The notes under the pieces are model-generated. The model was not told the DNA's origin. It saw only the letters and a list, made by a program, of their open reading frames with translations, and did not search any database. A DNA stretch of 5,363 nucleotides, taken from assembly GCA_035476855.1 (NCBI GenBank), contig DATILC010000340.1:1-5363 (forward strand), read 5' to 3'. Shown one piece after another: positions 1 through 4,726 of this stretch. The translations under genes were made by a program, and so were the position numbers. This DNA is from Solimonas_A sp035476855 (GTDB lineage Bacteria > Pseudomonadota > Gammaproteobacteria > Nevskiales > Nevskiaceae). Numbering within the stretch: the stretch's first letter is position 1; every line of letters starts with the position of its first letter.

Positions 1-134
1 GCCTGCCATTGCGCCGGCGAAGGTTCCGGGTTGCCGCGGATCAGCCAGCGCAGCGGCCCGGCCATGCGGCGGCCCTCGCGCAGGTCGATGCCATGACGGC
101 GCGGGATGGCGGGAGCAGCGGAGCCTTCGGCCAT
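1..134 (-). CDS. Unrecognised protein, N-terminal 44 codons only (runs off the left edge)
   Basis: An open frame starts at an ATG (complement of 132-134) and continues past base 1 without a stop. The visible residues begin MAEGSAAPAIPRRHGIDLRE and continue with a stretch rich in Arg, Trp and Pro. There is no signal peptide or membrane segment in this part. I do not recognise a family from so short a piece. Support for it being real: an in-frame TAG lies upstream with no other ATG between it and 134, a GAGG-like ribosome binding site lies about 8 bases before the ATG, and a plausible promoter with an operator-like palindrome ends about 40 bases upstream. It is divergent from the TetR-family gene, and such neighbours are often the repressor's target. 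The function is therefore unknown, and regulation by the neighbouring repressor is inferred. Confidence 0.55.
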   Translation of the reverse strand, partial: MAEGSAAPAIPRRHGIDLREGRRMAGPLRWLIRGNPEPSPAQWQ

Positions 135-173
135 GATTGCAGCCTCGATTGCCGCCGGACCGGCGACAGGACT

Positions 174-203
174 ACGCTATTGCGAGTACTTACTCGCATT
201 CAA
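174..203 (-). promoter_or_regulatory. Candidate sigma-70 promoter for the leftward partial gene
   Basis: Reading leftward, TTGAAT (complement of 198-203) serves as a -35 box and TAGCGT (complement of 174-179) as a weak -10 box, separated by 18 bases. The expected start of transcription is about 30-35 bases before the ATG at 134. The -35 matches the consensus at 4 of 6 positions, and the -10 only at the key T, A and final T. The spacer is filled exactly by an 18-bp palindrome, which strengthens the idea that this is a repressed promoter. Confidence 0.4.
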
Positions 204-210
204 CTCGCAT
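181..210. promoter_or_regulatory. Candidate TetR-type operator: perfect 8-2-8 palindrome plus an extra half-site
   Basis: Bases 181-198 read TGCGAGTA-CT-TACTCGCA, a perfect inverted repeat with a 2-base centre. The half-site ACTCGCAT (192-199) recurs at 203-210, 11 bases further on and on the same face of the helix. The length, symmetry and position between two divergent genes, one of them a TetR-family repressor, are typical of operators of that family. It occupies the spacer of the candidate leftward promoter, so a bound repressor would block RNA polymerase. Binding by the neighbouring repressor is inferred from position only. Confidence 0.6.
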
Positions 211-227
211 CAACCCCAAAAGCTCTT

Positions 228-362
228 TTGCCACGGATTACGCGGATGAACACGGATCAAGATCAATCGCTTGCGACGCCAATGCCGATCACCCCAGGTG
301 GTGAAGACCGGACTGCCGAAAAAATCTTGTAGATCCGCGTCGATCCGCGTAATCCGTGGCAA
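228..362. repeat. 135-bp element with 31-bp inverted ends (MITE/REP-like)
   Basis: The left arm (228-258) and the reverse complement of the right arm (332-362) match at 28 of 31 bases, including a perfect 20-base block, TTGCCACGGATTACGCGGAT. Each arm itself contains spaced GGAT units (CGGATTA, CGCGGATGAA, CACGGATC). The 73 bases between the arms have no convincing gene. Similar CCACGGATTA...CACGGAT sequences are, from general knowledge, scattered in bacterial genomes. The arms could pair as one long RNA hairpin in a transcript, or be the ends of a non-autonomous mobile element. The right arm ends about 20 bases before the ribosome binding site of the TetR-family gene, so the element forms most of that gene's leader. 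No clear target-site duplication is seen. Confidence 0.7.
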
Positions 363-391
363 CTGCTTTTTTTCCAGGATCAGGGGAGCCC

Positions 392-1063
392 ATGCGCAAG
401 CAGCCGGCACAGCAGCGCTCGCGCGACATGGTGGCCATGCTGGTCGAGGCGGCGGCGCGCACGATCGTCGAGCGTGGCCTCGACAACGCCACCACCAACC
501 ATATCGCCGAGGCCGCCGGCGTCAGCATCGGCTCGCTGTACCAGTACTTCGACAGCAAGGACGCCATCGTCGAGGCCCTGCTGCAGCGCCAGGCCTCGCA
601 GCTGCTGCAGGTGGTCGACGGGCGCCTGCGCACGCTGATCGATGCCGATGCACGCAGCATCACGCGCGGCATCCTCGAAGCGGTGTTCGACGCGGTCGAG
701 GCCGATCCCTGCCAGCGCGAACTGGCGCGGCACTGGGACCGCCTGCGCACGCGCAGCACCTTCCGCGCGCTGGAGCAGCACATGATGGAAGCCTGCCGGC
801 TCTACCTGCTGCGCCATCACCAGGACTACCGCGTCGACAACCTGCCGGCGGCGCTGTTCGTCGCGATCAACGCGCTGCACTACACCGTGGCGCACTACCT
901 CAGCCTGGAGCGGCCGGTGCTGGCACGCGACGAGGTGATCGGCGCGCTCAGCGACATGCTTGCCGCCTATGTGCAGGCCGGCAGCAAAGAAAAAGGGCGC
1001 GACCGGAGTCGCGCCCGAAGGAAAGGCCCGGTCCAGGGAGGGAACCGAGCCGGGGGAGACTAA
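392..1063 (+). CDS. TetR/AcrR-family transcriptional repressor
   Basis: A 223-residue cytoplasmic DNA-binding regulator of usual size for the family. Residues about 13-60 form the TetR_N domain. Its helix-turn-helix (about 34-53) carries the hallmark IAEAAGVSIGSLYQYFDSKD, where the turn Gly-Val-Ser and the recognition helix ending Leu-Tyr-Gln-Tyr-Phe are near-consensus. The rest (about 65-195) is the helical ligand and dimer domain, whose sequence does not reveal the ligand. The ATG at 392 is chosen because AGGGGAG (382-388) lies just upstream; an in-frame GTG at 356 would add 12 unlikely residues and lies inside the repeat element. The gene is divergent from the partial gene at the left edge, and a palindrome at 181-198 probably serves as operator for that gene and perhaps for itself. 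An oddity is the C-terminal tail after about residue 196: it is basic and low in complexity and is encoded by an opposite-strand terminator, so it is probably not part of the folded protein. Confidence 0.93.
   Translation: MRKQPAQQRSRDMVAMLVEAAARTIVERGLDNATTNHIAEAAGVSIGSLYQYFDSKDAIVEALLQRQASQLLQVVDGRLRTLIDADARSITRGILEAVFDAVEADPCQRELARHWDRLRTRSTFRALEQHMMEACRLYLLRHHQDYRVDNLPAALFVAINALHYTVAHYLSLERPVLARDEVIGALSDMLAAYVQAGSKEKGRDRSRARRKGPVQGGNRAGGD
986..1016 (-). terminator. Intrinsic terminator of the leftward cytochrome b561-yceI operon
   Basis: GGGCGCGAC (995-1003) and GTCGCGCCC (1008-1016) form a perfect 9-bp GC-rich stem around a 4-base loop. On the minus strand the stem is followed directly by TTTTTCTTT (complement of 986-994), the classical U-tract. 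On the plus strand no T-run follows, so the terminator works for leftward transcription. It lies about 180-200 bases beyond the last yceI stop codon and inside the final codons of the convergent TetR gene, so the two transcripts overlap at their 3' ends. Confidence 0.8.
1025..1051. repeat. Imperfect GC-rich inverted repeat at the end of the TetR gene
   Basis: GGCCCGGT (1025-1032) and ACCGAGCC (1044-1051) pair at 7 of 8 positions around an 11-base loop. There is no T-tract on either strand, so it is a weak candidate for transcript end protection rather than termination. It lies between the intrinsic terminator and the stop codon of the TetR gene and contributes to that protein's odd basic tail. 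Confidence 0.35.
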
Positions 1064-1092
1064 AGGAAGTTCTGCATGGGTCCGTGACAGGG

Positions 1093-1169
1093 CTTCGACA
1101 GGCTCAGCCCGAACGGTGAGGTCATTGATTCCGTTCGTGGTGAGCTTGTCGAACCATGAACGGAATCAA
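1093..1169. repeat. REP-like dispersed inverted repeat in the convergent intergenic gap
   Basis: Bases 1094-1116 (TTCGACAGGCTCAGCCCGAA and on to CGG) pair with 1131-1153 at 20 of 23 positions around a 14-base loop. A second, overlapping inverted repeat pairs TTGATTCCGTTCGTGG (1125-1140) with CCATGAACGGAATCAA (1154-1169) at 15 of 16 positions around a 13-base loop. The two hairpins share bases 1131-1140, so they exclude each other. From general knowledge, sequences of the form TTCGACA-GCTCA...CCGTTCGTGGTGAGCTTGTCGAA are highly repeated in many proteobacterial genomes. It sits in the 3' untranslated part of the leftward operon, upstream of that operon's terminator, where it could stabilise the RNA. 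Confidence 0.75.
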
Positions 1170-1192
1170 GCTCTGCAGAGTTCCCCAAAAAC

Positions 1193-1768
1193 TCACTTCT
1201 TCGGCTGGTGTGCCTCGGCCTCGATCCGCAGCAGCACCTCGTCGCCGACCGCCGGCACGTACTTGTCGATGCCCCAGTCGCTGCGCTTGATCTTCGCGCT
1301 GAGGTCCGCGCCGCAGGCCCAGACGCCGGCCAGCGGATGCGCCTTGCAGCTGAAGGCATCGACCGTGAGCGTCACCGGCCTGGTCACACCATGCATGGTC
1401 AGGTCACCCGTGACCGTGACCGGCTTCTCGCCTTCGAAGACGGCGGCGGTCGACTTGAAAGTGATCAGCGGGTACTTCGTCGCATCGAAGAAGTCGGCCT
1501 TCTCCAGGTGGTCGTCGAGCTTGTCGACGCCGGTGTCGATCGACTCGACCTTGATCGTCGCCTCGACCGCCAGGGTTTTCCTCTCCGGGTCGTACTTCAC
1601 CAGGCCGCTGGTCTCGTCGAAGCGGCCGCGGAAGGTCGAGAAGCCGAGATGGCTGATCTCGAACGTCGGAAAGGTGTGGGTCGGGTCGAGCTTGTAGCTG
1701 CTTTCCACCGCCTGCGCGGACAGCGCGGTGGTGGACAGCAGGATCGCGGCCAGCAGGGTCTTGTTCAT
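1193..1768 (-). CDS. YceI-family exported lipid-binding protein B (Cys-containing paralogue)
   Basis: A 191-residue protein with a cleavable signal peptide: Lys3, a hydrophobic core over about residues 5-16, then Ala-Gln-Ala with likely cleavage after residue 20. The mature part is one YceI domain, a lipocalin-like beta-barrel that in characterised relatives binds polyisoprenoid chains in the periplasm. Hallmarks are the N-terminal YKLDPTHTFPTFEISHLGFS, the central AEDFFDA-like segment (here ADFFDATKYPLITFKS, about 91-106), GDLTMHGVTRPVTL (about 121-134) and SDWGIDKYVPAVGDEVLL near the end. Cys141 and Cys152 flank a His-Pro and could form a disulphide in the periplasm. The start is supported by AAGGAG (complement of 1776-1781) seven bases upstream. 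It is the last gene of the operon, 21 bp after its paralogue. It is unclear whether it binds quinone-like or other isoprenoid lipids. Confidence 0.93.
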   Translation of the reverse strand: MNKTLLAAILLSTTALSAQAVESSYKLDPTHTFPTFEISHLGFSTFRGRFDETSGLVKYDPERKTLAVEATIKVESIDTGVDKLDDHLEKADFFDATKYPLITFKSTAAVFEGEKPVTVTGDLTMHGVTRPVTLTVDAFSCKAHPLAGVWACGADLSAKIKRSDWGIDKYVPAVGDEVLLRIEAEAHQPKK

Positions 1769-1789
1769 GCAAACGCTCCTTGTCGGGGC

Positions 1790-2347
1790 TCAGCGCGCGG
1801 GCGCGAGCATCAGGCGGAAACTCACCGGCACTTCGTTGGCGACCAGATCACTCTCGTTCCACTCGCCGCCGCCGATACCGAAATCGCTGCGGCGGATGCC
1901 GAACTGGCCGCTCAGGAGAGTGGCGCCATCAGGCTGCTGCTGAGCGCTGAAAGGCACGCTGATCTCGCGGGCCTTGCCGCGGATGCTGAGCGTGCCGCGC
2001 GCCTCGTAGCGGCTGCCGCCGAGGCTGCGCACCGCGCTGCTGCGAAAAGTCGCGCGCGGGAAGCCGGCCTGGTCGAGCCAGGGCTTGTCGACCGCGACCT
2101 CGTCGGCCTCGGCGCTGCCGGCATCGACGCTGGCGATGTCGACGCTGATCTCCGCGCGGGAGGCCTCGGGCTTCGCCGGATCGAACGCCAGCCTGGCCTC
2201 GAAGCGGCGGAACTGCCCCTCTACCGGCACGCCCATCTGCTTGACGCTGAAGCGGATCTCGCTGTGCTTCGGATCGATCGCGCGTTCCGCGGCGGCGGCC
2301 GCAAGGCTGACGCCGGACAGCAGCAAGGCCAGCAGCAGCTTCCTCAT
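1790..2347 (-). CDS. YceI-family exported lipid-binding protein A
   Basis: A 185-residue exported protein. The signal peptide has Arg-Lys at positions 2-3, a Leu-rich core (4-16) and an Ala-rich end with likely cleavage near residue 20. The mature protein is a single YceI domain: IDPKHSEIRFSVKQMGVPVEGQF at the start, IDxxHS-type opening strand, ARGTLSIRGKAREISVPF in the middle, and the family signature RRSDFGIGGGEWNESDLVANEV towards the end. It has no cysteines, unlike its downstream paralogue, and identity between the two appears low. Its ATG overlaps the stop codon of the cytochrome b561 gene (ATGA), and its ribosome binding site (GGGGGAG) lies inside the last codons of that gene, so translation is probably coupled. 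The family pairs with cytochrome b561 in the Escherichia coli yceJ-yceI arrangement; a role in handling periplasmic quinone or isoprenoid lipid is inferred, not shown. Confidence 0.93.
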   Translation of the reverse strand: MRKLLLALLLSGVSLAAAAAERAIDPKHSEIRFSVKQMGVPVEGQFRRFEARLAFDPAKPEASRAEISVDIASVDAGSAEADEVAVDKPWLDQAGFPRATFRSSAVRSLGGSRYEARGTLSIRGKAREISVPFSAQQQPDGATLLSGQFGIRRSDFGIGGGEWNESDLVANEVPVSFRLMLAPAR

Positions 2348-2940
2348 TTGCGCTCCCCCCGCGGGCGCAGGCCCGGCAGCATGCGGGCCAGCACATCATC
2401 GCGATCATGGAAGTGGTGCTTCAGTGCCGCCAGCGCATGCACGGCGATGACCAGCAGCAGCCCGGTGGCCAGCAGTTCATGCACTTCCTCCAGCTGTTTG
2501 CCCAGGGCCTTGTCCTTGCCGATCAGGTCCGGGATCGGCAGCAGGCCGAGGTACACGGTCTGGTAACCCTTGGCCGAGCTCATCAGCCAGCCGGACAGCG
2601 GGATCGCCAGCAGCAGCAGGTAGAGCAGGACATGGGAGAGGCGCGCCGCGGCCTGCTCCCAGGCCGCCATCTGCGCCGGCAGGGCCGGCGGCCGTGCCCA
2701 TTGCCGCCACAGGATGCGCAGCACTGCCAGGCCGAAGACGGTCACGCCGATCCACTTGTGGTAGCTGAAGTAGCGCAGCCGCGTCGGCGACAGCGCCATG
2801 TCGGTCATGGTCCAGCCCAGCCAGAACGAGCCGACCAGCAGCAAGGCGGTCAGCCAGTGACCCAACTGCGCGGTGACACCGTAATCCTTGCTTGATGCTG
2901 GAGCCAATGCAGGTCTCGACGGGAGTATCCGGAAGTACAT
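2344..2940 (-). CDS. yceJ: Cytochrome b561 (YceJ/CybB-like), inner-membrane di-haem protein
   Basis: A 198-residue integral membrane protein of the cytochrome b561 / Ni-Fe hydrogenase b-type family, with four predicted helices (about 24-45, 60-80, 100-121, 152-173). Candidate haem-ligand histidines are His28 in GHWLTALL, His61 in YHKWIG, His103 in LSHVLLY, and His154 and His168 in VHELLATGLLLVIAVHAL. The conserved IPLSGWLMSS (about 113-122) closes helix 3. Proteins of this family pass electrons between quinol and periplasmic acceptors. The ATG at 2940 is chosen over a TTG at 2964; both have weak ribosome sites (GGGCGA before 2940), so the start is uncertain by a few residues. It is the first gene of the operon and overlaps the next one by ATGA. 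The N-terminal 20 residues before the first helix are longer than usual for the family. Confidence 0.9.
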   Translation of the reverse strand: MYFRILPSRPALAPASSKDYGVTAQLGHWLTALLLVGSFWLGWTMTDMALSPTRLRYFSYHKWIGVTVFGLAVLRILWRQWARPPALPAQMAAWEQAAARLSHVLLYLLLLAIPLSGWLMSSAKGYQTVYLGLLPIPDLIGKDKALGKQLEEVHELLATGLLLVIAVHALAALKHHFHDRDDVLARMLPGLRPRGERK

Positions 2941-3106
2941 GCTATCGCCCGGCGTACAGTTCAAAAAAGCAAATAGTTCTGAACGCTTGGTTCAGATAAA
3001 CCGAACTCTTCAAGTTCTGCGGTCGCCTGCCGCTATCCGATCCAGAGCCATTACATGCAAAAGGAGTCGCCGGCCCGGGTCGCCCTCGCCCCGGCCGCAG
3101 CCCGAC
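2941..3106. promoter_or_regulatory. Divergent promoter region between the cytochrome operon and the two-component genes
   Basis: This gap is clearly richer in A and T over 2955-3020 than its surroundings, as expected for promoters. I could not assign convincing -35/-10 pairs in either direction. It holds five GTTC/GAAC half-sites (2959, 2976/2981, 2990, 3003, 3014), which form the two inverted repeats listed separately. A strong Shine-Dalgarno-like AAAAGGAG (3058-3065) has no start codon at normal distance in any frame, and it lies about 41 bases before the chosen kinase ATG. Confidence 0.5.
2978..3017. promoter_or_regulatory. Two tandem inverted repeats with GAAC/GTTC cores: candidate operator
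   Basis: Bases 2978-2996 read TCTGAAC-GCTTG-GTTCAGA, a perfect 7-5-7 inverted repeat. Bases 3003-3017 read GAACT-CTTCA-AGTTC, a perfect 5-5-5 inverted repeat. Their centres are 23 bases apart, about two helical turns, so two dimers could bind on the same side of the DNA. The site lies between divergent transcription units and could serve either. The regulator is unknown: the response regulator encoded downstream has no recognisable DNA-binding domain, so it is not an obvious candidate. Confidence 0.45.
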
Positions 3107-4711
3107 ATGCCACCCTCCACCCGCACACCGCCGATGCGCCCGCTAGCCGCGGGCGTCGTGCTGGTCCTGCTGCTGGTGCTGTGCGGCGCCTGGATCACGC
3201 TGCGCAGCTACGCCGACCTGCAGGGCATGGTGCGCGACGAGGTGCAGCTGCGCTTCCTCTCCGGCCGCCTGCTGCATCTGCGCGAGCGGCTGGCGCAGTC
3301 GGCACGGCTGGCGGTCGAGACCGGCCAGCCGCAGTGGCCGGCGCGCTATCGGCAGACCCAGCCGCAGTTCGACGAGGCCCTGCGGCAGCTGGTGGCGGTG
3401 GCGCCCCAGCGCTCGGTCATGGACTCCCCGACCTGGGCAGCCAGCGCTGCGCTGCTGTCGGCGGAGAACGACGCCCTGGCGCTGGTCGAGCTGGGTGAAC
3501 GCCCGGGAGCACTGGCCCTGCTGACGGGTCGCGAGTACGAGAGCCGGTTGATCGCCTATGAAGAAGGCCTCGCCGCGATGGGCGATGCGGCGATCGAGCA
3601 GGCGCAGGCGCGCCTCGACGAGCAGCGCCGCCAGGTCTTCACCGCGGCCCTGCTGGGCCTGGTCCTGCTGGCCCTGCTGGCCGCCGCATGGGCCTGGATT
3701 TCCGGCCTGGTGCAGCGCTACCTGGCCGCGGTGCAGGGCGCCGAGGCGGCGCTGGCCGAAGCCAACCACGAACTGGAACGACGGGTGCGCCTGCGCACCG
3801 CCGAGCTGAGCGATGCCAACCAGCAGCTGCGTCACGAGATGACGCAGCGCACGAAGATGGAACTGGAACTGCGCCAGGCGCAGAAGCTGGAGGCCGTCGG
3901 CCGGCTCGCCGCCGGCGTCGCCCACGAGATCAATACACCGGTGCAGTTCGTCAACGACAGCTGCCATTTCCTGCATGACGGCCTTGCAGCCACCGCGGAG
4001 CAGATCGAGCACTGCCGGCAGGCGCTGGCGGCGGCGGCGCGCAGCCAGCTGACGCCGGAAGAGGCCGGCCGCGTGCTGGCGCGGCTGGAACAGGATGCTC
4101 CCTACTTTGCCCAGCACATGCCGCAGGCCAGCGCCCGCGCGCTGGAAGGCCTGGAGCGCATCGCCCAGATCGTGCGCTCGATGAAGGAGTTCTCCCACCC
4201 CGGCGCCCGCACCCCGATCCCCACCGACCTCAACCGTGCGATCCAGAGCACGCTGACGGTGGCGCGCAGCGAGTACAAGTACGTGGCCGACGTGCATACC
4301 GACTTCGGCGAGCTGCCGCTGGTGTACTGCTATCCGGGCGATCTCAATCAGGCCATGCTCAACCTGGTGGTCAACGCGGCCCATGCGATCGCCGATGTCG
4401 CACCGGGCAGCGAGCGCCGTGGCTGCATCAGCGTGCGCACACGGACGGAGGAGGGTGACGCGGTGATCGAGATCGAGGACGACGGCTGCGGCATTCCCGA
4501 GACGCTGCGCGAGCGGATCTTCGAGCCCTTCTTCACCACCAAGGAGGTGGGCCGTGGGACCGGCCAGGGCCTGGCGATCACCTGGGCCATCGTCGTCGAG
4601 CGCCATCACGGGCGCATCGAGGTCGAGTCCGCGCCCGGTCGCGGCAGCCGCTTCACGATCCGCATTCCGCTGGTCCAACCGGAGGGCGCGACCCTGGCGC
4701 GGGTCGCCTGA
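3107..4711 (+). CDS. Membrane sensor histidine kinase
   Basis: A 534-residue kinase of a two-component system. It has a membrane helix at about residues 12-32, an extracytoplasmic sensor region of about 145 residues (33-176) with many helices and no recognised domain, and a second helix at about 177-202. A coiled coil (about 206-265, with RVRLRTAELSDANQQL) follows in place of a clear HAMP domain. The dimerisation domain carries the phospho-acceptor His273 in GVAHEINTPVQF. The ATPase domain has the N-box with Asn419 and Asn423, G1 DDGCGIPE (458-465), F-box EPFF (473-476) and G2 GRGTGQGLA (482-490), so it should be active. A long insert of about 60 residues separates the H-box helix from the second helix (IAQIVRSMKEFSHP), a feature of a subgroup with HEINTP motifs. 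The start could also be ATG 3134; neither has a good ribosome site. The regulator gene follows after 15 bases, so the two form an operon. The signal is unknown. Confidence 0.92.
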   Translation: MPPSTRTPPMRPLAAGVVLVLLLVLCGAWITLRSYADLQGMVRDEVQLRFLSGRLLHLRERLAQSARLAVETGQPQWPARYRQTQPQFDEALRQLVAVAPQRSVMDSPTWAASAALLSAENDALALVELGERPGALALLTGREYESRLIAYEEGLAAMGDAAIEQAQARLDEQRRQVFTAALLGLVLLALLAAAWAWISGLVQRYLAAVQGAEAALAEANHELERRVRLRTAELSDANQQLRHEMTQRTKMELELRQAQKLEAVGRLAAGVAHEINTPVQFVNDSCHFLHDGLAATAEQIEHCRQALAAAARSQLTPEEAGRVLARLEQDAPYFAQHMPQASARALEGLERIAQIVRSMKEFSHPGARTPIPTDLNRAIQSTLTVARSEYKYVADVHTDFGELPLVYCYPGDLNQAMLNLVVNAAHAIADVAPGSERRGCISVRTRTEEGDAVIEIEDDGCGIPETLRERIFEPFFTTKEVGRGTGQGLAITWAIVVERHHGRIEVESAPGRGSRFTIRIPLVQPEGATLARVA

Positions 4712-4726
4712 AGCCAGGGAATTCCC

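Noticed and set aside
228..362. CRISPR-like array from the repeated CGGAT units
   Set aside because: The repeats are short, inverted rather than direct at the scale of the element, and have no regular spacers. An inverted-repeat element explains them better.
1171..1180. Palindrome CTCTGCAGAG downstream of the last yceI gene
   Set aside because: It is only 10 bp, has no T-tract on either strand, and can occur by chance. There is no evidence for a function.
1208..2566. A 452-codon plus-strand open frame across the yceI genes and the end of the cytochrome gene
   Set aside because: It is antisense to three genes with clear family signatures, and its product is a low-complexity Ala/Arg/Glu-rich sequence without motifs.
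2976..3017. LexA (SOS) box in the divergent intergenic region
   Set aside because: GAAC and GTTC cores suggest it, but the spacing is wrong: the Gram-positive box has GAAC-N4-GTTC and the alphaproteobacterial box has GTTC-N7-GTTC direct repeats, while here the spacings are N5 and N7 in inverted orientation. No SOS gene is nearby.
3055..3498. A 147-codon plus-strand frame starting at ATG 3055, possibly a leader gene before the kinase
   Set aside because: It overlaps the kinase N-terminus in another frame, has a low-complexity Ala/Arg/Gly-rich product, and the AAGGAG lies after its ATG rather than before it.
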